Part shown: positions 26,325 to 34,819 of the stretch, in pieces | Position numbering within the stretch: position 1 is the first letter of the stretch | Layout of the letters: every line of letters begins with the position of its first letter | Source of the DNA: Bradyrhizobium sp. CCBAU 53338 | GTDB taxonomy: Bacteria > Pseudomonadota > Alphaproteobacteria > Rhizobiales > Xanthobacteraceae | NCBI RefSeq assembly: GCF_015291665.1 | Contig: NZ_CP030048.1 | Span: 2,790,001-2,854,000, forward strand | DNA length: 64,000 nucleotides | Direction: 5' to 3' | Notes under the pieces: generated by a model | Told to the model about the DNA's origin: nothing | Databases searched by the model: none | Seen by the model: only the letters and a program-made list of their open reading frames with translations | Program-made: the position numbers and the translations under genes

Positions 26325-28187
26325 ATGAGCACTGCGTCCCCGATCTATTCCTTCACCGAGGACGCAGCGCGGGCCGAATCGATCGCCTGGGCCAAATTCT
26401 CGGCCGCCAAGGACAGCTCCGAGTTTTGCGCGAGCTGGCTCGCAATCCTTTGCCTGCAGGTCGAGCGGGTCGGCGGCGGGCTTCTGCTGCTGGGGCCCGA
26501 CAAGGATGGGAGCTACGTGCCCGCGGCGGTGTGGCCCCACCCCGGTCTGGACATGCAATATCTCAGCCCGGCCGCCGAACGGGCTCTGACCGAGCGTCGC
26601 GGAATCGTGCTGCCCTCGGAGGGCCAGGGCGCTGTGCGCGAGCATCATGCGTTTATCGGCTATCCGATTGAGATGTCCGGCACCCTGCATGGGGTCGTGG
26701 TGCTCGATATCGGGCCCGGCCCGGAAGCTGCGCTGCAACGGGCTTTGCGGTTGCTGCATTGGGCGAGCGCCTGGCTGATCGACCAGTTCCGCAAAGGGGC
26801 GCTCGAGGAGCGCGACGCGCGGCTCGCGCGAATGGGGCTCGCCATGGATATCGTGGCGACTGCGATGCAGGAGCGCTACTTCTCGGCCGCTGCCCTGGCT
26901 GTCGCCAACGAACTTGCGGGGCGCCTGGCGTGTGATCGTGTGAGCGTGGGGCTCGAGCGTTCGGGCAGTATCGAGGTCAAGGCGATCTCGCATACCGCGA
27001 CGTTCGACGCCAGAATGGATCTTGGCCGGCGCATCGGAAACGCCATGGACGAGGTGCTCGACCTCGACGTTGCGCTGGTGTTTCCTCCACGCGACGATGT
27101 GGAGAGCGCGGCCCTCGCGCATGCCGATCTCGCACGCGAGTATAGGGATATCGCGGTCTGCTCGGTGCCGCTCGCAGATGGCGGGCACGCAACCGGCGTG
27201 CTGACCCTGGAACGGACCGCGGGCGAGCCGTTCGACATCGAGACCATCGAGCTCTGCAAAACGGTCGGCGCACTGCTTGGTCCGATCCTGAAGCTCAAGC
27301 GCGAAAGCGAACGCAGCGTCGTGCGACACGCCGCGACCTCGCTGCACCATGGCCTGGAGCTCTTGTTCGGACCGCGCCATCCCGGCGCCAAGCTCATCGG
27401 TCTCTTGCTGGTGGGCGTCATCCTGTTCTGCAGTGTTGCGACGGGCACGTATCGTGTTGCGGCAAAGACGGTGATCGAAGGAGCGGTACAACGGATCGCC
27501 GCGGCACCGTTCGACGGGTATATCGCAGAAAGTTTCGTCCGCGCAGGCGACACCGTGCATGCGGGGCAGGTGTTGTGCAAACTCGACGACCGGGAGCTCA
27601 AGCTCGAACAAACGCGATTGTCGTCCGAGCGCGAGCAGCTCGACCGCAAATATCGGCAGGCGCTGGCCGCACAGGAACGCGCGACCATGACGATCCTGCA
27701 GGCCCAGATCGAGCAGGTCGACGCCATGCTGTCGCTCGTCACCGACAAGCTCGCCCGTGCCACGCTGGTTGCGCCTTTCGACGGCATCGTCGTCGCGGGC
27801 GACCTTCACCAGCTCCTCGGGACGCCGGTCGAACTGGGCAAGATGCTCTTTACGGTCGCGCCACTGGACAGCTATCGCGTCATCCTGCAGGTCGAGGAGC
27901 GAGACATTTCCTACATCAAGCTCGGTCAAGAGGGCGAGTTGACGCTTTCGGGAATCCCGCAGCGAGGAATGGGCTTCTCCGTCGAGCAGATGACGCCGGT
28001 CTCGACCGCCCAGGAGGGCCGCAACTACTTCCGGGTCGAGGCGCGGCTGCAGAATGCATCCGAACGCGTGCGTCCCGGCATGGAGGGCGTTGGAAAGGTC
28101 GATGTCGGCGAGCGCAAGCTGATCTGGATATGGACTCACAATTTCGTGGACTGGGTTCGCCTGTCGATTTGGAAATGGCTGTTCTGA
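26325..28187 (+). CDS. GAF-domain/HlyD fusion membrane adaptor
   Basis: 620 residues. The N-terminal half (about 15-345) looks cytoplasmic, with a GAF-like sensor fold (about 175-340). A single transmembrane helix follows at about 355-378 ('LIGLLLVGVILFCSV'). The periplasmic C-terminal half is a HlyD-type adaptor with biotinyl-lipoyl half-motifs ('APFDGYIAESFVRAGDTVHA' and 'ATLVAPFDGIVV') flanking a coiled-coil hairpin (about 425-475), then a beta-barrel and 'RPGMEGVGKVDVG'. HlyD adaptors normally link an inner-membrane transporter to an outer-membrane channel; a cytoplasmic GAF head is unusual and suggests gating by a small ligand. A 123-base spacer with no recognised site separates it from the SapC gene, and it lies 13 bases before the next gene. 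Confidence 0.82.
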   Translation: MSTASPIYSFTEDAARAESIAWAKFSAAKDSSEFCASWLAILCLQVERVGGGLLLLGPDKDGSYVPAAVWPHPGLDMQYLSPAAERALTERRGIVLPSEGQGAVREHHAFIGYPIEMSGTLHGVVVLDIGPGPEAALQRALRLLHWASAWLIDQFRKGALEERDARLARMGLAMDIVATAMQERYFSAAALAVANELAGRLACDRVSVGLERSGSIEVKAISHTATFDARMDLGRRIGNAMDEVLDLDVALVFPPRDDVESAALAHADLAREYRDIAVCSVPLADGGHATGVLTLERTAGEPFDIETIELCKTVGALLGPILKLKRESERSVVRHAATSLHHGLELLFGPRHPGAKLIGLLLVGVILFCSVATGTYRVAAKTVIEGAVQRIAAAPFDGYIAESFVRAGDTVHAGQVLCKLDDRELKLEQTRLSSEREQLDRKYRQALAAQERATMTILQAQIEQVDAMLSLVTDKLARATLVAPFDGIVVAGDLHQLLGTPVELGKMLFTVAPLDSYRVILQVEERDISYIKLGQEGELTLSGIPQRGMGFSVEQMTPVSTAQEGRNYFRVEARLQNASERVRPGMEGVGKVDVGERKLIWIWTHNFVDWVRLSIWKWLF

Positions 28188-28200
28188 TTGCGAGGTCGAG

Positions 28201-30348
28201 GTGAACGCGCCGTTGCTCAGCAATTGGTGGTATCGAGTTGCAGCGCGAAAGCCGAAGTTGCGTGCGCACGCCCGATTGCATCGGCACATCTATCGCGGTG
28301 AAGTGTGGTACCTGTTGCAGGATCCCGCCTCGTCGCGGGTGCATCGCTTCAGCCCGTCGGCCCGACTGATCGTCTCGCTCATGGACGGAACGCATTCCGT
28401 CGAACAGTTGTGGGAGCTTGCGAACCGTCATCTGGGTGAAGATGCACCCAGCCAGGACGACCTCATCCAGCTGCTCGGCCAGCTGCATGCCGCGGACCTG
28501 CTGGAAAGCGACGTAACCCCTGATGTCGCCGAGCTGTTTGCTCGCAGCGAGCGCGAGCAAAGGGCGCGTCATTTGCGTTCCTATGGCAATCCCATGGCGA
28601 TCCGCATCCCGCTGTTCGACCCGGATCGGATGCTTAATCGCTGGGCGGGTCTTGTACGGCTTATCTGGAGCGGATGGGGAGCCATCGCGTGGCTGGCCGT
28701 CGTGTTTCCGGCCTTCATTCTGGTCTGGCCACATTGGCCGGAGCTCAGCCACAATTTCAGTGACCGTGTGTTGGCGATCGACAATCTGTTCATCATCTAT
28801 CTGGTTTTTCCTGCGATCAAGGCGTTGCACGAGCTGGGACATGCCTCCGCCACCAAGGCCGGAGGCGGAGAGGTCCACGATCTCGGCATCATCCTGTTGG
28901 TACTGCTGCCGGTTCCCTACGTCGATGCGTCGGCCGCCACCGTTTTCAGATCCAAGTATCGGCGCGCTCTCGTCGGTGCGGGCGGCATGGGTGTCGAACT
29001 CTTTGTTGCGTCGATCGCGTTCTATCTGTGGCTCCTGGTCGAGCCGGGCCTGGTGCGGGCAGTCCTTTTCAATGTCATGCTGATCGCGAGCGTCTCGACG
29101 CTTCTGTTCAACGGCAATCCGCTGCTGCGCTACGACGCCTATTACATTCTGGTGGATCTCATCGAGATTCCGAATCTGGCGGCGCGGTCGGCGCGTTACT
29201 GGGGCTATTTGTTGGAGCGGTATCTGCTCGGGGTCTCCGACCTGGAGCGTCCCGATGCTTCCGGCATGGAGCGGGCATGGTTCTTGTTCTACGGCCTCGC
29301 TTCGACCGCCTACCGCATCATGGTGACGATCTTCATTGCGCTGTTCATCGCGGGACAATTCTTCTTCATCGGCGTTATTCTTGCCGCCTGGGCGGTCGCG
29401 GCGATGGCGATTCTTCCGATCGTAAAGGCGGTGCGGCACCTGATCGAAAACCCCCGCCTGCGCAAGCATCGCGCCCGTTCTGTTGCGGTAACGGCCGGAC
29501 TCGTGCTCGGCCTGGCCGTCTTTCTGTTCACCGTTCCGATGCCCTACCATTCCAACGTCGAGGGCGTGCTTTGGCTGCCGGAAGAAGCAATGGTGCGTGC
29601 AGCTTCGAATGGCTTCGTCCATGAACTCCTGGTTACGCCGGGAACGCAGGTCGCTCTGGGTGACCCGTTGGTTGAGAGTAGAGAGCCGACACTCGTTGCG
29701 CAGTTGCGCAGGAGCGAGGCCAAGGTAACGGAACTTCAGGCCGAATATGCCGCGGAGTTCGTGTCGGATCGGGCAAAGGCCCAGATTGTCCGCGACAAGC
29801 TTGAACTCGAGCGCGCAAATCTGAGCCTCGCCCGCGATCGCGCTTCGGACCTTGTGGCGCGTGCTCGCAGCGATGGCGTGTTTGTCGTACCGCAGATGGT
29901 CGATATTCCCGGCCGCTACTACCGTCGGGGTGAGCTGCTTGGCTACGTTGTCGGCAACACGACGCCGCTGGCACGCGTCGTTGTGCCTCAGGAGGCCGTC
30001 GACAGGGTACGCCTCACGACCGATCGCATTGAGGTCCGTCCGGTGGACCAGCCGCGGCTGATCCTGAAGGGGCGCGTATTGCGGGCGGTGCCGGCCGCCG
30101 GCGAATATCTCCCCAGCGCGGCGCTGAGTGTCGAGGGAGGCGGGGATATTGCGACCGATCCGCGCGATGCGAAGGGGCCAAAGACGCTGCAGCGGACCTT
30201 TCAATTCGACATCGAGCTTGAAGGCCTGGAGGCGGTGGACCACTTCGGCCAGCATGTCTTCGTTCGGTTCGAACATCGAAGGGAGCCGCTGGCAGTACAA
30301 TGGTATCGCAGCGTCAGGCTGCTATTGTTGACGAACTTCCATGTCTAA
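28201..30348 (+). CDS. PqqD-like / M50 zinc protease / HlyD fusion membrane protein
   Basis: 715 residues, GTG start. A PqqD-like winged-helix segment lies at about 25-105. A polytopic site-2-protease-like core follows, with HELGH at 210-214 and the third-ligand motif 'NGNPLLRYD' at 304-312. After further membrane helices (to about 435) comes a HlyD-like barrel-sandwich part ('APxGxV'-like 'RAASNGFVHELLVTPG') and a C-terminal beta domain. Both zinc-binding motifs are complete, so the protease is probably active in the membrane. Relatives are annotated as putative peptide zinc metalloproteases. A role in processing or releasing the giant protein during export is inference. The last 8 bases overlap the next gene (ATGTCTAA), so translation is probably coupled. 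Confidence 0.85.
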   Translation: MNAPLLSNWWYRVAARKPKLRAHARLHRHIYRGEVWYLLQDPASSRVHRFSPSARLIVSLMDGTHSVEQLWELANRHLGEDAPSQDDLIQLLGQLHAADLLESDVTPDVAELFARSEREQRARHLRSYGNPMAIRIPLFDPDRMLNRWAGLVRLIWSGWGAIAWLAVVFPAFILVWPHWPELSHNFSDRVLAIDNLFIIYLVFPAIKALHELGHASATKAGGGEVHDLGIILLVLLPVPYVDASAATVFRSKYRRALVGAGGMGVELFVASIAFYLWLLVEPGLVRAVLFNVMLIASVSTLLFNGNPLLRYDAYYILVDLIEIPNLAARSARYWGYLLERYLLGVSDLERPDASGMERAWFLFYGLASTAYRIMVTIFIALFIAGQFFFIGVILAAWAVAAMAILPIVKAVRHLIENPRLRKHRARSVAVTAGLVLGLAVFLFTVPMPYHSNVEGVLWLPEEAMVRAASNGFVHELLVTPGTQVALGDPLVESREPTLVAQLRRSEAKVTELQAEYAAEFVSDRAKAQIVRDKLELERANLSLARDRASDLVARARSDGVFVVPQMVDIPGRYYRRGELLGYVVGNTTPLARVVVPQEAVDRVRLTTDRIEVRPVDQPRLILKGRVLRAVPAAGEYLPSAALSVEGGGDIATDPRDAKGPKTLQRTFQFDIELEGLEAVDHFGQHVFVRFEHRREPLAVQWYRSVRLLLLTNFHV

Positions 30349-32356
30349 GAGCGTGATGGATCTCGATCACCGCGACCTGGCGGTTGGCCGTCCCTATCCG
30401 GAGCGCGCGGACCGCGAGCCGGCGGTTCACGATCGAGTGGCCGAATATCTGGCGAAAGGACTGTTTCAACGCGCCTTCGACCGGATCCGCGATCCGGTTC
30501 GCACGTTGATGCCTATCGTCGAGCATGCCGCGGCGCATGAGAATACCCTGCGGATCATGAGCGACGAAAAATTGCGTCTCCAGGTGTCGGGTATCCGCGC
30601 GCAACTGCGGAATTCGGGGTTTACGCCGCCTCTCGTCGGCCGATGCTTTGCACTGGTGCGGGAGGCAGCGTCGCGGACCATCGGTCAGCGGCATTATGAC
30701 GTCCAGCTGATTGCGGGATTCGGGCTGCTGAAGGGCAGGCTGGTGGAGATGGCGACCGGTGAAGGCAAGACCATTGCTGCCACGCTGCCTGCGGCCACGG
30801 TGGCGCTTGCCGGGTATCCCGTGCATCTCATTACAGTCAACGATTATCTTGCCCATCGCGACGCAGACGAGATGAGGCCGCTTTACGAGTTCCTCGGCCT
30901 GAGTGTCGGGGCCGTGGTACAGGGCATGCCGAAATCCGAGCGGCGTCGCGCCTATGCGAGCGCGGTGACATACTGCACCAACAAGGAGCTCGCGTTCGAC
31001 TACTTGCGCGACCGTGTCGCGCTGGCGCATCGTAGCAGCAGTTTGCACCTATCGCTCGATCGTCTGCGCGGCAATTTCAGACGGAACGAGGATCTCGTGT
31101 TGCGCGGGCTCTATTTCGGCATCGTCGATGAAGCAGACAGCGTATTCATCGACGAAGCGCGCACGCCCCTCATTCTGTCGTCGTCGACGGGAGCCGCCGA
31201 GGAAAGGCTGCAATGCGAGCAAGGTCTTCAGTTCGCGCGCTCTCTCGTTGCGGGAGAGCACTACGAGATAGATCTCGCAGAGCGAAGTCTCGCGCTGACC
31301 AAGGAAGGCTGCCGAGAGATCGGCAGGCTCGCCGAGGAGCTGCATGGTGTTTGGAGTTCGGTTCGGGCTCGCGAGGAGCTTGTGACCCAGGCTCTCTCGG
31401 CAATGATGCTGTTCAACCGCGATCAGCACTATGTCGTCATGGACGGCAAGGTGCAAATCGTGGACGAGTCGACGGGACGCGTGATGCCCGACCGCTCCTG
31501 GGAACGCGGCCTTCATCAACTCATCGAGATCAAGGAAGATTGCGAACTCACGGATCGGCGCGAGACCCTCGCCCGCATCACCTATCAGCGGCTGTTTCGT
31601 CGTTACATTCGCCTGTCCGGAATGACGGGTACGGCCCGTGAGGTCGCGCGGGAGATCAAGTCCGTGTACGGCCTCGATGTCGTTCGTATCCCGCTGAACC
31701 GGCCTTCGCAGCGCCGGGTGGATCGCCCTCTGGTATGCACGACCCCGGCCGAGAAGCTGCGGATCATTGCCGACCGGGTGGAGCGGTTGGCCGTGGCCGA
31801 GGGCAGGGCGGTGTTGATCGGCACGCGCTCGGTAGGGGCGTCCGAGGAGATCAGCGCCGCCTTGAATGCGCGTGGCATTGAACATGCGCTGTTGAATGCG
31901 AAGCAGGACCAGGATGAGGCTGAAGTCGTCGCAAGGGCTGGCGAGCCCGCGCGGGTCACGGTGGCGACGAACATGGCGGGTCGCGGCACCGATATCCGGC
32001 TCGACCCGGGCGTTGCCGCGCGGGGCGGCCTGCATGTCATCCTGACCGAATACCACGATTCCCGGCGGGTCGATCGCCAACTGTTCGGCCGTTGCGCGCG
32101 GCAGGGCGATCCCGGCAGTTGTGAGGCGATAGTTTCGCTTCAGGACGACGTGTTCATGATCCATGCAGGATCGATGACGCGCCTGATTGCGCGACTTGTC
32201 AGCACGCGCATTCCTGTTCCGCTGCGGGTCTACCAGTCTTTGCGCTGGCTGGCTCAATTCCAGGCGGAACGACGACATGGCTATGTGCGCGTTCAGAACG
32301 TGAAGCTGGACCGCCGGCTCGACCGGGTGCTTGCGTTTTCGGGGAGAGGCGAATGA
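30341..32356 (+). CDS. SecA-like translocase ATPase, shortened paralogue
   Basis: 671 residues against about 850-950 for housekeeping SecA. Visible: the 'DVQLIAGFGLLKGRLVEMAT' entry, Walker A GEGKT (residues 140-144), 'TVNDYLAHRDA', the Walker B region 'IVDEADSVFIDEARTPL' (about 261-277), a crosslinking-type domain with 'VQIVDESTGRVMPDR', 'LSGMTGTA', 'ATNMAGRGTDI', and the arginine-finger motif 'QLFGRCARQGD'. After motif VI only about 70 residues remain, so most of the helical wing/scaffold region and the C-terminal zinc SecB-binding tail are absent. Both ATPase domains look intact. Its place between two adaptor genes, with an ATGTCTAA start overlap and an ATGA stop overlap, suggests a dedicated motor for this locus (inference). 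Confidence 0.88.
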   Translation: MSKSVMDLDHRDLAVGRPYPERADREPAVHDRVAEYLAKGLFQRAFDRIRDPVRTLMPIVEHAAAHENTLRIMSDEKLRLQVSGIRAQLRNSGFTPPLVGRCFALVREAASRTIGQRHYDVQLIAGFGLLKGRLVEMATGEGKTIAATLPAATVALAGYPVHLITVNDYLAHRDADEMRPLYEFLGLSVGAVVQGMPKSERRRAYASAVTYCTNKELAFDYLRDRVALAHRSSSLHLSLDRLRGNFRRNEDLVLRGLYFGIVDEADSVFIDEARTPLILSSSTGAAEERLQCEQGLQFARSLVAGEHYEIDLAERSLALTKEGCREIGRLAEELHGVWSSVRAREELVTQALSAMMLFNRDQHYVVMDGKVQIVDESTGRVMPDRSWERGLHQLIEIKEDCELTDRRETLARITYQRLFRRYIRLSGMTGTAREVAREIKSVYGLDVVRIPLNRPSQRRVDRPLVCTTPAEKLRIIADRVERLAVAEGRAVLIGTRSVGASEEISAALNARGIEHALLNAKQDQDEAEVVARAGEPARVTVATNMAGRGTDIRLDPGVAARGGLHVILTEYHDSRRVDRQLFGRCARQGDPGSCEAIVSLQDDVFMIHAGSMTRLIARLVSTRIPVPLRVYQSLRWLAQFQAERRHGYVRVQNVKLDRRLDRVLAFSGRGE

Positions 32357-33282
32357 AACGAATTCGAGCACTTGAACGCGTGCCCGATTTGCGGACGCGG
32401 CTTTCGGATTTCAATCTCGCCGGCGACGAAGCCAAGCGTCCGGCCGTATTCGGCATCTTGTGGAGGATCTCCGCCATTTTGGTCGTCTTTTTCTCCGCGG
32501 GAGCAGGACACGTCGACGCGCAGGAGCGAAGGCCGGAGGGGCAGTTCGATTGCCTGATACAGCCGAAAATGGTCCTCAAGCTTGGAACATCCGTGCCGGG
32601 TCTCCTGAACGAGGTGCTGGTCGATCGCGGTGACGTCATCAAGAAGGGAGATGTCGTTGCTCGCCTCGAATCGGGGGTCGAACAGGCGGCGGTGTTGCTG
32701 GCGAAGGCTCGTGCCGAGAACGACGCGACGGTTCGCTCGAGTATCGCCAAGCTTGAATTCCAGCGGCGCAAGGACGAGCGATCCAAGTTATTGCGCAAGA
32801 ACGATGCGGTCTCGGTCGCGGTTGCCGACGAGGCTGAGACGAGTGCGCGCGTTGCCGAACAGGATGTCGAGGAAGCAAAGGTCAACTTCGCGCTCGCCGG
32901 GCTGGAATTGGCCCGCGCCAACGAAGTCCTCAAACTGCGTACCATCCGCAGCCCCATCGACGGCGTGGTCGTCGAGCGCAAGCTGGGGCCTGGCGAATAT
33001 GCGTTCGATCAGGCCCATCTCCTGACGATTTCGCAAATCGATCCGCTGTTGGTCGAAGTTTTTGTTCCGCTCAGCCAGTTCGGGAAGATCCATGTGGGAG
33101 CCTCGGCGGAGGTGCTTCCGGAGGCGCCGGTAGGAGGCCGATACACCGCACGCGTGACGGTGGTCGATCAAGTCTTCGACGCGGCGAGCGGGACGATCGG
33201 TGTTCGCCTTGAATTGCCGAACCCCAATTATGCGCTTCCTGCAGGTCTCAAATGTCGCGTTCGTTTTCCTGGTGTCGGTTGA
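32353..33282 (+). CDS. HlyD/RND-type periplasmic adaptor subunit
   Basis: 309 residues. A hydrophobic segment at about 35-55 ends in an Ala-rich stretch ('SAGAGHVDAQ') that may be a signal peptide or anchor. Next come the first lipoyl half ('SVPGLLNEVLVDRGDVIKKG'), a coiled-coil hairpin (about 110-195), the second half ('RTIRSPIDGVVVERKLGPGE'), a beta-barrel and the C-terminal 'LPNPNYALPAGLKCRVRF' typical of membrane-fusion proteins. It overlaps the SecA-like gene by ATGA and is the last gene of the apparent operon. It probably forms the periplasmic part of the export channel. No TolC-like partner is present in the window. Confidence 0.85.
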   Translation: MKRIRALERVPDLRTRLSDFNLAGDEAKRPAVFGILWRISAILVVFFSAGAGHVDAQERRPEGQFDCLIQPKMVLKLGTSVPGLLNEVLVDRGDVIKKGDVVARLESGVEQAAVLLAKARAENDATVRSSIAKLEFQRRKDERSKLLRKNDAVSVAVADEAETSARVAEQDVEEAKVNFALAGLELARANEVLKLRTIRSPIDGVVVERKLGPGEYAFDQAHLLTISQIDPLLVEVFVPLSQFGKIHVGASAEVLPEAPVGGRYTARVTVVDQVFDAASGTIGVRLELPNPNYALPAGLKCRVRFPGVG

Positions 33283-33370
33283 TTCGAATATCGAGCAGGT
33301 GAGGAAATCGGGTGCGTTCGACGCTTAGGAACGTCCGAACCATGCGCCCATCGAACTGAAAGGTTGCAAG

Positions 33371-33634
33371 ATGCTGGAAGGTACAATCAAGACGTATCAT
33401 GGCGACAGGGCGTTCGGTTTCATCAGGCCGGATTCCGGCGGCACTGACATCTTCTTTCATCTCAAATCGTGTTCTCCCGGCCTCACACCCGAGGCCGGTG
33501 CCCGGGTGACCTACAATCTTGCTCCTGATCAGCGGTCCGGCAAGCGGCAGGCCGTCGGCGTCCGGGTCCTCGCCAATGCGCATCCCGTGCCGGTCCTGAC
33601 GCGCTATGTCAGATCACCGCGCCTGCAGCGCTGA
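33371..33634 (+). CDS. atypical cold-shock-domain protein
   Basis: 87 residues. The N-terminal 65 residues follow the cold-shock fold ('GTIKTYHGDRAFGFIRPDSG' then 'DIFFHLKSC'). The RNP1 motif, normally KGFGFI, reads RAFGFI, and RNP2 is DIFFHLKS, not the usual DVFVHxSA. Proteins of this family bind single-stranded RNA or DNA. The C-terminus has about 20 extra residues. It lies 88 bases after the export operon and may have its own promoter; no clear terminator is seen between them. Confidence 0.8.
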   Translation: MLEGTIKTYHGDRAFGFIRPDSGGTDIFFHLKSCSPGLTPEAGARVTYNLAPDQRSGKRQAVGVRVLANAHPVPVLTRYVRSPRLQR

Positions 33635-33662
33635 TCGGTATCTGGTCGACGGGAAGGACATC

Positions 33663-33812
33663 ATGCTCGCTCGCCTTCGAAAGCTCGTTTTCCATATCCG
33701 ACACCGTACGCCCGCCGTGCGCTTCACCGAAAGCATTCGCCGTGTGAACCGCCTCGTGCGCCTCATGTCGACGATGCAACGACGGCCTCCTCGCAAGGCT
33801 GGACAAGGTTGA
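33663..33812 (+). CDS. small basic hypothetical protein
   Basis: 49 residues from the ATG at 33663, rich in Arg and Lys ('LARLRKLVFHIRHRTP'). There is no recognisable domain. The preceding 'GGGAAGGAC' resembles a ribosome-binding site. It ends within 3 bases of the next candidate gene. Coding status is uncertain. Confidence 0.35.
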   Translation: MLARLRKLVFHIRHRTPAVRFTESIRRVNRLVRLMSTMQRRPPRKAGQG

Positions 33813-33814
33813 CG

Positions 33815-34066
33815 ATGCCGGCCGATCCGGACGGAGGCGACAGCATCGACCGGAGGGAGACGATCGTCCGTCGACTTCTGCAACGTGCCGCCGCAGGCAT
33901 CCGTCGCTCGCAAAGGCCAGCTCCGGAGGTCCCGTTCGGCCGTGAGAGCGATCCGAATCTCGAATTCGAAGAGCACCAGACGGGCAGTGGGATCGCCTGG
34001 CTTCTGGGGGCCTTGTCCTTTTTCATGATTGTCCATGCAGTTTGGACAAGGCTTGCCGCTTCATGA
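33815..34066 (+). CDS. small hypothetical protein with C-terminal membrane helix
   Basis: 83 residues from the ATG at 33815; a TTG six bases upstream overlaps the previous stop. The N-terminus is charged, and a single hydrophobic segment ('SGIAWLLGALSFFMIVHAVW') sits near the C-terminus, as in a tail-anchored protein. I do not recognise the family. Confidence 0.45.
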   Translation: MPADPDGGDSIDRRETIVRRLLQRAAAGIRRSQRPAPEVPFGRESDPNLEFEEHQTGSGIAWLLGALSFFMIVHAVWTRLAAS

Positions 34067-34205
34067 GCGGGCCGGCAGCGATGCCTTTACCGGCGGCATT
34101 AATCGCATTTACTGCGTTTTAACCATAAGCGCTCAGCCTTGGTCCCGGCGTCGGATGGTCCCGGCGTCAGATTGGCCGTTGGCGCGGACGAACCGGTATC
34201 GGGTC

Positions 34206-34319
34206 ATGATCGACATCCTGCGCGGGCTCCAGCCCCCACATTGGCTCATCATCGCAGGCTGCGTCCTGGTTGTTCTCGGCTCGGCCGGCGTTGTGATCAA
34301 CGGACGTAAATTCCGCTAA
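34206..34319 (+). CDS. small single-pass membrane protein
   Basis: 37 residues from the ATG at 34206: a short amphipathic start ('MIDILRGLQPPHW') and one transmembrane helix ('LIIAGCVLVVLGSAGVVI'). The same frame extends upstream to 34029, but the upstream part does not look like protein. Similar tiny membrane proteins are annotated in Bradyrhizobium (from memory). Function unknown. Confidence 0.45.
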   Translation: MIDILRGLQPPHWLIIAGCVLVVLGSAGVVINGRKFR

Positions 34320-34339
34320 CGAGCAGAGGACCCGCCATC

Positions 34340-34741
34340 ATGCCCACGGGTTTTCGCAGACGGTGGACGGCGAAATGCGTCCGGCATGCCGCCGCGTTGG
34401 TGCTGTCGATCTGGGGCGCGGGCTGCGCGACGTTCGAACCGGTCCGCGCAGGCTCGACGAGGTCGGTTTCGTGGGATGGACTTGGGCGAAATCCGAACCA
34501 GGCCAGGCCTGCAGCGCGCCGTGCGATGGCTGCCTCCCCGACGCCGGTGGACCGCATCGGCGAACGGGAACGGGCGCTGACGACACTGCGCCCGTACTCC
34601 AGCGCGTGGTGGGCCGTTCACGACGAAATCGAGGGAGAGCGGGACAGGCAGTTGGCCGAAAAACTCGTCATCTGCCGCGATTGCCTGCCGGACTTCAACG
34701 CGGCCGAGGCGACCGGCTCGGTGGCCGGGAGCGGCCGCTGA
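34340..34741 (+). CDS. putative lipoprotein of unknown function
   Basis: 133 residues. A positively charged start is followed by a hydrophobic stretch ending in the lipobox-like 'WGAGC' (Cys at about residue 29), so it is probably a lipoprotein. The conserved-looking part is near the C-terminus: 'RPYSSAWWAVHDEIEGERD' and 'LVICRDCLPD'. 'GCAGAGGA' lies at the usual distance before the ATG. Recognised only as a rhizobial hypothetical. Confidence 0.6.
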   Translation: MPTGFRRRWTAKCVRHAAALVLSIWGAGCATFEPVRAGSTRSVSWDGLGRNPNQARPAARRAMAASPTPVDRIGERERALTTLRPYSSAWWAVHDEIEGERDRQLAEKLVICRDCLPDFNAAEATGSVAGSGR

Positions 34742-34819
34742 TCGGCCGAGACACGGCGAGCCGTACCCCTACGGGCTTCCTCGGAGCCGGCGAATCGGGC
34801 CTAGTTCCTTCCAAGACTT

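Noticed and set aside
27916..30300. 794-residue minus-strand frame opposite the M50 gene
   Set aside because: The plus strand carries clear M50, PqqD and HlyD motifs; the antisense frame has none.
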